Assembly (NCBI GenBank): GCA_019236485.1
Contig: JAFAIY010000285.1
Coordinates: forward strand, 1 to 6,659
Source: Comamonas sp.
Lineage (GTDB): Bacteria; Pseudomonadota; Gammaproteobacteria; Burkholderiales; Burkholderiaceae_C
Length of the DNA: 6,659 bases
Reading direction: 5' to 3'
The translations under genes and the position numbers were made by a program. Below the pieces are notes generated by a model. The model ran no database searches. It saw only the letters and a program-made list of their open reading frames with translations, and was not told the DNA's origin. Shown in pieces: positions 1-6,659 of this stretch. Each line of letters begins with the position of its first letter. Position 1 is the first letter of the stretch.

Positions 1-12
1 GGCGCTTTTTTT
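1..12 (+). terminator. Possible tail of an intrinsic terminator cut by the left edge
   Basis: The window opens with GGCGC followed by seven T residues, which looks like the 3' arm and T-tract of an intrinsic terminator for a rightward gene lying outside the window. The 5' arm is not present, so the hairpin cannot be tested. If real, the gene to the left converges on the LysR gene. Confidence 0.22.
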
Positions 13-20
13 ATCCTTCC

Positions 21-41
21 GTGGCTTCCAGCCGCAGCCAC
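21..41 (-). other. Short hairpin just downstream of the LysR stop codon
   Basis: GTGGCT (21-26) and AGCCAC (36-41) form a perfect 6-bp inverted repeat with a 9-nt loop, starting 6 nt past the LysR stop codon. On the minus strand it is followed by an A-rich run and not by T residues, so it is not a classical intrinsic terminator for that gene. It may only protect the 3' end of the message. Confidence 0.3.
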
Positions 42-47
42 CCCGGC

Positions 48-953
48 CTACCGGCCCTGGGCAAAGACCCGGCAGACCAGCGCGCGCAGCCACTGGTTGG
101 CGGGTTCCTGCGCAAAGCGCCAGCTCCAGTGCAGCGAGACATCGAACTCGCTCTCGGGCAGATCGGCCTGCAGCACCACATAGTCGCCCAGGCGCTCGAA
201 GGTGTCGGCAATCTCGGCCGGCATGATGACCGCCAGGTCGGTCTGGCGCACTATGGAGGGCACGGCCATGAAGTGCGCGGCCGACAGCCGCACCCGGGAC
301 TGCAGACCCAGCGCACCCAGCATGCGCAGGGTCTCGGAATGCGAACGCACGGCCACAAAGTCCAGGCCGCGCAGATGCGCGGCGCTGAGCCTGCCCTGCC
401 TGACCCCCTTGAGCACGGGATGCGCCTTGCGCAGCAGCAGCGCATAGTGATCCGACAGCAGAACCTGCTGCTGCGTGCCCGTCACCCCGGGCAGAAAGCC
501 TATGGCAATGTCCAGCGAGCCGCGGTCCAGCGCGTCGGCGATCTCCGCCATGGGCATGGGCAGGGTCTCGAGCTGCACATGGGGTGCCTGCTCGCGCAGC
601 GCCTGCATCAGCGGCGGCAGAAAGCGTGCCTCGCCGATATCGCTGAGATGAATCCGGAAGCGCTGACGCGCCTCCTGGGGTTCGAACGAATGCGCCTCGG
701 CCAGTGCCACCTCCAGCGTCGCCATGGCCGTGCGCACGGCCTGGGCCAGGCGCTCGGCGCGCGGCGTGGGTCGCACACCGCCATGCATGCGCTCGAACAG
801 CGGATCGCCCAGCAGCTGACGCAGCCGCGTCACCGCCTGGCTGGCCGCGGGCTGGGACAGGCCCAACTCCTGCGCCGCGCGGCTCACGCTGCCGTGGCGG
901 AACACGGCGTCGAAGACGCGCAAAAGATTGAGATCCAGACCCGATATATCCAT
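48..953 (-). CDS. LysR-family transcriptional regulator (NahR/NodD-like), divergent from mdlC
   Basis: This is a 301-residue protein, the usual length for a LysR-type activator. Residues 6-65 form the winged helix-turn-helix (GSVSRAAQELGLSQPAASQA at 21-40, then LGDPLFER). A linker helix follows, then an effector-binding domain from about residue 98. The SDIGEARFLPPL stretch (104-115) resembles the NahR/DntR/NodD branch, whose members sense aromatic compounds. The ATG at 951-953 is preceded by AAGAGA with a 10-nt spacer on the minus strand. The stop is TAG. The gene is divergent from the benzoylformate decarboxylase gene with a 113-nt gap, the standard layout in which a LysR protein controls its neighbour and itself. 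Its likely ligand is an aromatic acid such as benzoylformate or mandelate, but that is inferred from the neighbour only. The family call is firm; target and ligand are not. Confidence 0.93.
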   Translation of the reverse strand: MDISGLDLNLLRVFDAVFRHGSVSRAAQELGLSQPAASQAVTRLRQLLGDPLFERMHGGVRPTPRAERLAQAVRTAMATLEVALAEAHSFEPQEARQRFRIHLSDIGEARFLPPLMQALREQAPHVQLETLPMPMAEIADALDRGSLDIAIGFLPGVTGTQQQVLLSDHYALLLRKAHPVLKGVRQGRLSAAHLRGLDFVAVRSHSETLRMLGALGLQSRVRLSAAHFMAVPSIVRQTDLAVIMPAEIADTFERLGDYVVLQADLPESEFDVSLHWSWRFAQEPANQWLRALVCRVFAQGR

Positions 954-1066
954 GAAACGAATATCTCTTAGATGATTTATTCAATTGCTGGAAATTATGC
1001 GGCCATGCAAGATAGCCCTCGAATCGCTCGCCCCCGTGACGAGCCGCCTCTCCAAGGAATACCGCC
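954..1066. promoter_or_regulatory. Divergent LysR-mdlC promoter region with candidate LysR box
   Basis: This 113-nt gap is distinctly AT-rich at 955-1000 compared with its surroundings, as expected of a divergent promoter. TTC (980-982) and GAA (991-993) flank an 8-nt centre that includes CAATTG, giving a T-N11-A pattern (T981 to A993) of the LysR-box type. A second small inverted repeat, ATCT-CTT-AGAT, lies at 963-973. No sigma-70 hexamer pair with good agreement is obvious, which fits an activator-dependent promoter. The exact operator is uncertain because T-N11-A patterns are common in AT-rich DNA. Confidence 0.42.
1054..1058 (+). promoter_or_regulatory. Ribosome binding site that fixes the GTG start of mdlC
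   Basis: AAGGA lies 8 nt before the GTG at 1067, ideal Shine-Dalgarno spacing. The next in-frame ATG is well inside the conserved N-terminal domain, so the GTG is the credible start. Confidence 0.75.
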
Positions 1067-2677
1067 GTGCCAGTCGCACCCCAAACCGCCGCCCCACAAG
1101 CCTATACCGTGCGCCATGCCGTGATCGAAATGCTGCGCACTCTGGGCATGACCCGCATTTTTGGCAACCCCGGCTCGACCGAGCTGCCGCTGTTTCGCGA
1201 CTACCCCGAAGACTTCTCGTACGAGCTCGGCCTGCAGGAAGCCGTGGTCGTGGGCATGGCCGACGGCTATGCCCAGGCCACGCGCAATGCGAGCTTTGTG
1301 AACCTGCACTCTGCGGCCGGTGTCGGCCATGCCATGGCCAATATCTTCACGGCCTTCAAGAACCGCACGCCCATGGTGATCACGGCCGGCCAGCAGGCGC
1401 GCTCGCTGCTGCAGTTCGACCCGTTCCTGCACTCCAACCAGGCCGCCGAGCTGCCCAAGCCCTATGTGAAGTGGAGCTGCGAGCCCGCGCGCGCCGAGGA
1501 CGTGCCCCAGGCCCTGGCCCGCGCCTACTACATCGCCATGCAGGAGCCGCGCGGCCCGGTGTTTGTTTCCATCCCTGCAGATGACTGGGATGTTCCCTGC
1601 GAGCCCATCACGCTGCGCCATATCGGCTTTGAAACCCGCGCCAATCCGCAGATCCTGGCCAGCCTTGGCGATGCACTGGATGCCGCCAAGTCCCCGGCCT
1701 TTGTGGTCGGCGCGGCCGTGGACCGTGGCCAGGCCTGGGATGCCGTCGTGGCCCTGGCCGAGCGCCACCAGGCCCGTGTCTATGTAGCCCCCATGAGCGG
1801 GCGCTGCAGCTTCCCCGAAGACCATCCACTGTTTGCCGGCTTCCTGCCCGCCATGCGCGAGCGCATCGTGGAACTGCTGGGCGGCCACGACAAGATCTTT
1901 GCCCTGGGCGCTGCCGCTTTCACCTACCACGTGGAAGGCGCGGGCCCGTTCATCCCCGCGGGCGCCGAGCTGTTCCAACTGATTGAAGACCCGGCGATCG
2001 CGGCCTGGGCTCCCGTGGGCACGGCGGCCGTGGGCAATATCCGCCTGGGTCTGGAAGAGCTGCTGGCGCGCCCTCAAGTTACCGAGCGCCCCGCCCCGGC
2101 ACGCAAGCCCGCGCCGCCCGTTCCCGCAGCTCCTGCGGCCGGCCAGCGCATGTCGGTGGCGTTTGCCATGCACACCCTGGCCGGTCTGCGCGACCCGCAC
2201 AGCATCATCGTGGAAGAGGCGCCGAGCTCGCGCCCCGTCATCCAGACCTATCTGCCCATCTTGCACAGCGAGACCTTTTTCACCATGTGCAGCGGCGGCC
2301 TGGGCCACAGCATGCCGGCCGCCGTGGGCGTGGCCCTGGCCAAGCCCGAGAAGAAAGTGATCGCCGTGATCGGCGACGGCTCGGCCATGTATGCGATCCA
2401 GGCGCTGTGGAGCGCCGCCAATCTGCGCCTGCCCGTCACCTTCGTGATTCTCAAGAACCGCCGCTATGCGGCCCTGCAGGACTTCTCCAAGGTCTTCGGC
2501 TACCGCGAGGGCGAGAAGGTGGAAGGCACGGAGCTGCCCGATATCGACTTCGTGGCGCTGGCCAAGGGCCATGGCTGCGATGGCGTGCATGTGGCAGACG
2601 CGGCGCAGCTGGAGCAGGTGCTCAGAGACGCCATAGCCCACCCCCGCCCCATCGTGGTGGAAGTCGAAGTGGCCTGA
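1067..2677 (+). CDS. mdlC: Benzoylformate decarboxylase (ThDP-dependent)
   Basis: This 536-residue protein (Pseudomonas putida enzyme: 528) should convert benzoylformate (phenylglyoxylate) to benzaldehyde and CO2, the middle step of mandelate breakdown, in the cytoplasm. It has the three domains of the pyruvate decarboxylase/acetolactate synthase fold: PYR (about 13-180), middle (about 190-335) and PP (about 365-530), with a Pro/Ala-rich linker near 337-360. The benzoylformate decarboxylase active-site set can be aligned from memory: Ser37 in FGNPGSTELP (putida S26), the cofactor-activating Glu58 in LQEA (E47), His81 in NLHSAAG (H70), His288 in FTYHVEG (H281), and Ala469 and Phe473 (A460, F464). 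The ThDP/Mg motif GDGS is at 436-439 and its Asn at 464. The usual NNGTYGAL loop reads KNRRYAAL here. The GTG start has AAGGA 8 nt upstream. The gene heads an apparent two-gene unit with the receptor gene 50 nt downstream. A related 2-oxo-acid decarboxylase with another aryl or branched substrate is the main alternative. Confidence 0.88.
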   Translation: MPVAPQTAAPQAYTVRHAVIEMLRTLGMTRIFGNPGSTELPLFRDYPEDFSYELGLQEAVVVGMADGYAQATRNASFVNLHSAAGVGHAMANIFTAFKNRTPMVITAGQQARSLLQFDPFLHSNQAAELPKPYVKWSCEPARAEDVPQALARAYYIAMQEPRGPVFVSIPADDWDVPCEPITLRHIGFETRANPQILASLGDALDAAKSPAFVVGAAVDRGQAWDAVVALAERHQARVYVAPMSGRCSFPEDHPLFAGFLPAMRERIVELLGGHDKIFALGAAAFTYHVEGAGPFIPAGAELFQLIEDPAIAAWAPVGTAAVGNIRLGLEELLARPQVTERPAPARKPAPPVPAAPAAGQRMSVAFAMHTLAGLRDPHSIIVEEAPSSRPVIQTYLPILHSETFFTMCSGGLGHSMPAAVGVALAKPEKKVIAVIGDGSAMYAIQALWSAANLRLPVTFVILKNRRYAALQDFSKVFGYREGEKVEGTELPDIDFVALAKGHGCDGVHVADAAQLEQVLRDAIAHPRPIVVEVEVA

Positions 2678-2727
2678 CACCGCGGTCTGGCAGCCATCCA
2701 TTCAAAAGAAACCAAGGAGACAAATTC

Positions 2728-3720
2728 ATGGCAACCACCAATGCCGTCAACCGCTGGCGCCGCCTGGGCCTGCTTGCGCTGCTGGGCAGCACACTGGCCG
2801 CGCCGGCCCTGGCCAACGACAAATGGCCGGACCGCCCCATCCGCCTGATCGTCAACTTCGCGCCCGGCGGCGCGGCCGACGTCATGGGCCGCGCGATCTC
2901 TCCCACCATGAGCCAGACCCTGGGCCAGTCCGTGGTGGTGGATAACAAGCCCGGCGCCAACGGCAATATCGGCATCGGCGAAACCGTGCGTGCGCCCAAG
3001 GACGGCTATACGCTGCTGCTGAGCTCGGGCGGCGGCATCAGCATCAATCCGCTGATCTACAGCAAGCTGCCGTTCAACCCCGAAAAGGACTTGATCCCCG
3101 TGGCCGCCGTAGCGCGCGTGCATGTGTTCCTGGAAACCTCACCCGGCCTGCCCGTGGCCAATGTGCAGGACTTCGTGAAGTATCTGCAGGCCAACCCGGG
3201 CAAGCTGTCCTATGGCTCACCCGGCCCCGGCAGCTCGCCCCATCTGGCCGGCGAGATGTTCAAGCGCGCGGCCAAGGTCGATGCGATTCACGTGCCCTAC
3301 AAGGGTGCGGGCCCGGCGCTGACCGATGTGCTCAGCGGCCAGCTGCAGTACTGGTTCGATCCGGGTCCTGGCCTCAAGCAGGTCGAGGCCGGCAAGCTCA
3401 AGCTGCTGGCCATAGGCAGCCCGCAGCGCTCGCCGCTCTACCCCAAGGTGCCCACGCTGGCCGAAAGCGGCCTGCCCGGCTTCGATGCCGACACTCTGTT
3501 CGGCGTCTATGCCCCGGCGGGCACGCCGGCCCCCGTGGTGGAAGCCGTTCGCGCCAGCGTGCTCAAGGCGCTGGAGCAGAAAAACGTGGTCGAGGTGATA
3601 CAGGGCCTGGGCGCCACGCCCGAGCCGCGCATGAGCCGCCAGGAGTTTGTGGAGCACCATGCCAAGGAGCGCTCGCGCTTTGCGCCGCTGATCAAGGAGA
3701 TAGGCCTCAAGGTCGACTGA
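2728..3720 (+). CDS. Bug/TctC-family tripartite tricarboxylate transporter substrate-binding protein
   Basis: This 330-residue periplasmic receptor begins with a Sec signal peptide: an Arg-containing N-region (NRWRR), a hydrophobic core at about 13-25, and ALA before the likely cleavage after Ala29. The mature part shows the family hallmarks: RPIRLIVNFAPGGAADVMGR (with Asp51, the position that holds the ligand carboxylate region in Bug proteins), DNKPGANGNIGIG at about 72-84, HVPYKGAGPALTD, and the C-terminal GKLKLLA...VPTLAESGLPGF stretch. Family members bind carboxylates, often aromatic or dicarboxylic acids, and feed TctAB membrane permeases. No tctA or tctB partner is in the window, which is common for this family in Burkholderiales. 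The start is fixed by AAGGAG (2714-2719) with an 8-nt spacer. It lies 50 nt after mdlC and before a terminator, so it is probably co-transcribed and may bind benzoylformate or mandelate; the ligand is inferred only. Confidence 0.93.
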   Translation: MATTNAVNRWRRLGLLALLGSTLAAPALANDKWPDRPIRLIVNFAPGGAADVMGRAISPTMSQTLGQSVVVDNKPGANGNIGIGETVRAPKDGYTLLLSSGGGISINPLIYSKLPFNPEKDLIPVAAVARVHVFLETSPGLPVANVQDFVKYLQANPGKLSYGSPGPGSSPHLAGEMFKRAAKVDAIHVPYKGAGPALTDVLSGQLQYWFDPGPGLKQVEAGKLKLLAIGSPQRSPLYPKVPTLAESGLPGFDADTLFGVYAPAGTPAPVVEAVRASVLKALEQKNVVEVIQGLGATPEPRMSRQEFVEHHAKERSRFAPLIKEIGLKVD

Positions 3721-3743
3721 GATAGCCGGATTCGATTCAACTT

Positions 3744-3769
3744 GGGAGCCCGGTATACCGACAACTCCC
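3744..3769 (+). repeat. Nested inverted repeats in the 3' untranslated region
   Basis: GGGAG (3744-3748) pairs with CTCCC (3765-3769), enclosing the perfect 10-bp palindrome CGGTATACCG (3751-3760). There is no T-tract after it, so it is not itself a terminator. It could be a 3'-stabilising hairpin or a protein-binding palindrome; no factor is recognised. Confidence 0.35.
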
Positions 3770-3788
3770 TTTGGGCCGCCAAGTCTGC

Positions 3789-3808
3789 AAAGACCGGCGG
3801 TCTTTTTT

Positions 3809-3810
<2 letters not shown>
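3789..3810 (+). terminator. Intrinsic terminator of the mdlC-receptor unit
   Basis: AAAGACC (3789-3795) and GGTCTTT (3799-3805) form a perfect 7-bp stem with a GGC loop, and the arm runs into eight T residues (3803-3810). An alternative stem, GGCCGCC (3774-3780) with GGCGGTC (3796-3802, one G-T pair), could also feed the same T-tract. It sits 68 nt after the receptor stop codon, and its last T residues overlap the modE stop codon on the other strand. On the minus strand the hairpin lacks a following T-tract, so it should act mainly on rightward transcription. Confidence 0.85.
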
Positions 3811-5573
<1,763 letters not shown>

Positions 5574-5587
5574 CGCTTGTACCCTCT

Positions 5588-5615
5588 GGGTTTGAGCCAC
5601 TCTGGCTATAAACCC
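5588..5615 (+). repeat. Strong hairpin directly after modA
   Basis: GGGTTT (5588-5593) pairs with AAACCC (5610-5615), and inside it AGCCA (5595-5599) pairs with TGGCT (5603-5607) around a CTC loop. The structure begins 15 nt past the modA stop and has no T-tract after it. It is well placed to protect the modA message from 3' decay; that role is inferred. Confidence 0.6.
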
Positions 5616-5636
5616 GGCAGTTCCCCAATCCGCTCT

Positions 5637-5683
5637 GCCCTTGGTGCCTCTCGGCTAAGCTGAGGCCTCCAAGGGCTTTTTTT
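5637..5683 (+). terminator. Intrinsic terminator between modA and modB
   Basis: GCCCTTGG (5637-5644) pairs exactly with CCAAGGGC (5669-5676). Inside it GCCTC (5646-5650) pairs with GAGGC (5662-5666), and the outer stem is followed at once by seven T residues (5677-5683). The T-tract ends 6 nt before the modB ATG. All features of a rho-independent terminator are present in the sense direction. Its place inside modABC suggests partial termination that keeps ModA in excess over ModBC, or regulated read-through. Efficiency cannot be judged from sequence. Confidence 0.78.
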
Positions 5684-5689
5684 GCTTCC

Positions 5690-6370
5690 ATGCCTCTGAC
5701 CGCCGAAGACTATGCCGCCATCTGGCTCACGCTCAAGCTCGCGAGCGTGACGACCGTGCTGCTCATGCTGCTGTGCACGCCGCTGGCCTGGTGGCTGGCC
5801 CACACGCGCTCGCGCTGGGCCGGCCCCATAGGCGCCGTGGTCGCGCTGCCGCTGGTGCTGCCGCCCACGGTGATCGGCTTCTATCTGCTGGTCACCATGG
5901 GCCCCAACGGCCCCATAGGCCAGCTGACCCAGTCGCTGGGCCTGGGCAATCTGCCTTTCACTTTTGCGGGCCTGGTCATAGGCTCGCTGATCTACTCCAC
6001 GCCGTTTACCGTGCAGCCGCTGCAGCGCGCCTTCGAGGCTCTGGGCCCGCGCCCCATGGAGGCCGCGGCCAGCCTGGGCGCAAGCCCGCTGGACCGTTTT
6101 CTGACCGTGGCCGTGCCGCTGTCCAGGCCCGGTTTCATCACCGCCGCCGTGCTGACCTTTGCGCACACCGTGGGCGAGTTCGGCGTGGTGCTGATGCTGG
6201 GCGGCAACATCCCCGGCGTCACGCGCGTGGTCTCGGTGCAGATCTACGACCATGTGGAAGCCATGGAGTACGGCCACGCCCATCTGCTGGCCGCGGGCAT
6301 GGTGGCGTTTTCCTTCCTCGTGCTGCTGACGCTCAACTGGCTGCAACCCAAGGGAGAACGCCGCGCATGA
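5690..6370 (+). CDS. modB: Molybdate ABC transporter permease ModB
   Basis: This 226-residue inner-membrane protein (E. coli ModB: 229) forms the molybdate channel as a dimer. Hydrophobic spans lie at about 15-37, 47-69, 91-110, 147-170 and 197-217. The [16 protein letters not shown] stretch at 53-68 is typical of ModB. The cytoplasmic EAA loop that contacts the ATPase is at 124-148 ([25 protein letters not shown]), and GEFG at 162-165 is also conserved. The N-terminus aligns with E. coli ModB from this ATG. There is no normally spaced Shine-Dalgarno site: the only AAGGG (5671-5675) is 14 nt away and lies in the terminator stem. The gene is 116 nt after modA and overlaps modC by 4 nt (ATGA), so modB and modC are translationally coupled. 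Confidence 0.95.
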   Translation: MPLTAEDYAAIWLTLKLASVTTVLLMLLCTPLAWWLAHTRSRWAGPIGAVVALPLVLPPTVIGFYLLVTMGPNGPIGQLTQSLGLGNLPFTFAGLVIGSLIYSTPFTVQPLQRAFEALGPRPMEAAASLGASPLDRFLTVAVPLSRPGFITAAVLTFAHTVGEFGVVLMLGGNIPGVTRVVSVQIYDHVEAMEYGHAHLLAAGMVAFSFLVLLTLNWLQPKGERRA

Positions 6371-6659
6371 ATTCCGAGCACTTTATCGAAGCCCGGCTCA
6401 AGCTGGTCCGCGCCGACTTTGCGCTGGACGTGGACCTGCGGCTGCCGGGCCAGGGCGTGACCGCGCTGTTCGGCCCCTCGGGCTGCGGCAAGACCAGCTG
6501 TTTGCGCAGCCTCGCGGGCCTGGAGCGCGCCCGGGGCCGCGTGGCCGTCAACCACAGGGTATGGCAGGACGACGCGCAACAGCAATGGCTGCCCACGCAT
6601 CGGCGCGCCCTGGGCTATGTGTTCCAGGAAGCCAGCCTGTTCCCCCATCTGTCGGTGCA
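6367..6659 (+). CDS. modC: Molybdate ABC transporter ATP-binding protein ModC (partial, cut by right edge)
   Basis: The first 97 codons are present. The start ATG overlaps the modB stop as ATGA and has AAGGGAG (6350-6356) 10 nt upstream. The translation begins [20 protein letters not shown]. It contains the Walker A P-loop GPSGCGKTS at about 36-44, then [14 protein letters not shown], and the Q-loop region [14 protein letters not shown] at 84-97, which is typical of ModC. The ABC signature, Walker B and any C-terminal Mop domain lie beyond the window. It powers molybdate import together with ModB and ModA. Confidence 0.95.
   Translation, partial: MNSEHFIEARLKLVRADFALDVDLRLPGQGVTALFGPSGCGKTSCLRSLAGLERARGRVAVNHRVWQDDAQQQWLPTHRRALGYVFQEASLFPHLSV

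Noticed and set aside
21..971. 316-codon open frame on the plus strand
   Set aside because: It mirrors the LysR gene, which is unambiguous on the minus strand. The product is low-complexity His/Gln/Arg-rich and has no domain.
1067..2677. Acetolactate synthase, pyruvate decarboxylase or oxalyl-CoA decarboxylase identity
   Set aside because: The Ser37, His81, His288, Ala469 and Phe473 set, together with the NLHSAAG and TAGQQ motifs, fits benzoylformate decarboxylase better. Acetolactate synthase lacks this His pair.
995..2701. 568-codon open frame on the minus strand
   Set aside because: It is antisense to the decarboxylase gene, whose frame has full family motifs. The minus-strand translation is rich in His, Gly and Arg, as in GC-rich shadow frames, and shows no recognisable domain.
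5574..5689. Molybdenum-cofactor riboswitch upstream of modB
   Set aside because: Only about 63 nt lie before the terminator stem, too short for the Moco aptamer, and none of its layout is recognisable. Two independent hairpins explain the sequence.
5606..6346. 246-codon open frame antisense to modB
   Set aside because: It is Gln/His/Arg-rich shadow translation of ModB, with no family features.

Overview
The window is GC-rich chromosomal DNA from a betaproteobacterium. The best guess is Burkholderiales, family Comamonadaceae (Comamonas, Delftia or Acidovorax-like). That guess rests on codon use, on a Bug/TctC-type orphan periplasmic receptor (a family strongly expanded in Burkholderiales) and on the style of the mod genes. 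It is an inference from gene content, not from a marker gene.

Left half (1-3810): a LysR-type regulator on the minus strand (48-953) is divergent from a two-gene plus-strand unit. That unit holds a thiamine-diphosphate enzyme of the benzoylformate decarboxylase type (mdlC, 1067-2677, GTG start) and a Bug/TctC periplasmic solute-binding protein (2728-3720). An intrinsic terminator at 3789-3810 closes the unit. The layout suggests a small catabolic module: the LysR protein senses an aromatic (2-oxo) acid, the Bug protein captures a carboxylate in the periplasm, and MdlC decarboxylates benzoylformate to benzaldehyde. The substrate link to the receptor and regulator is inferred from position only.

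Right half (3809-6659): a molybdate uptake locus. modE (minus, 3809-4681) is divergent from modA-modB-modC (plus, from about 4779 to beyond the right edge). A perfect 10-bp inverted repeat with a 7-nt spacer (4746-4772) lies at the modA start and looks like the ModE operator. ModA binds molybdate in the periplasm, ModB is the membrane channel and ModC the ATPase. ModB and ModC overlap by 4 nt (ATGA), whereas modA and modB are separated by 116 nt carrying two strong hairpins. The second is a textbook intrinsic terminator ending only 6 nt before the modB ATG. This is the most unusual regulatory feature in the window.

All gaps between genes are under about 120 nt and each is described below. No tRNA, rRNA, CRISPR array, insertion sequence or phage gene was seen. 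The region looks like ordinary core or catabolic chromosome, and I found no clearly new system. The points worth a second look are regulatory: the ModE operator covering a possible start codon, the terminator inside modABC, and the decarboxylase-receptor pairing.
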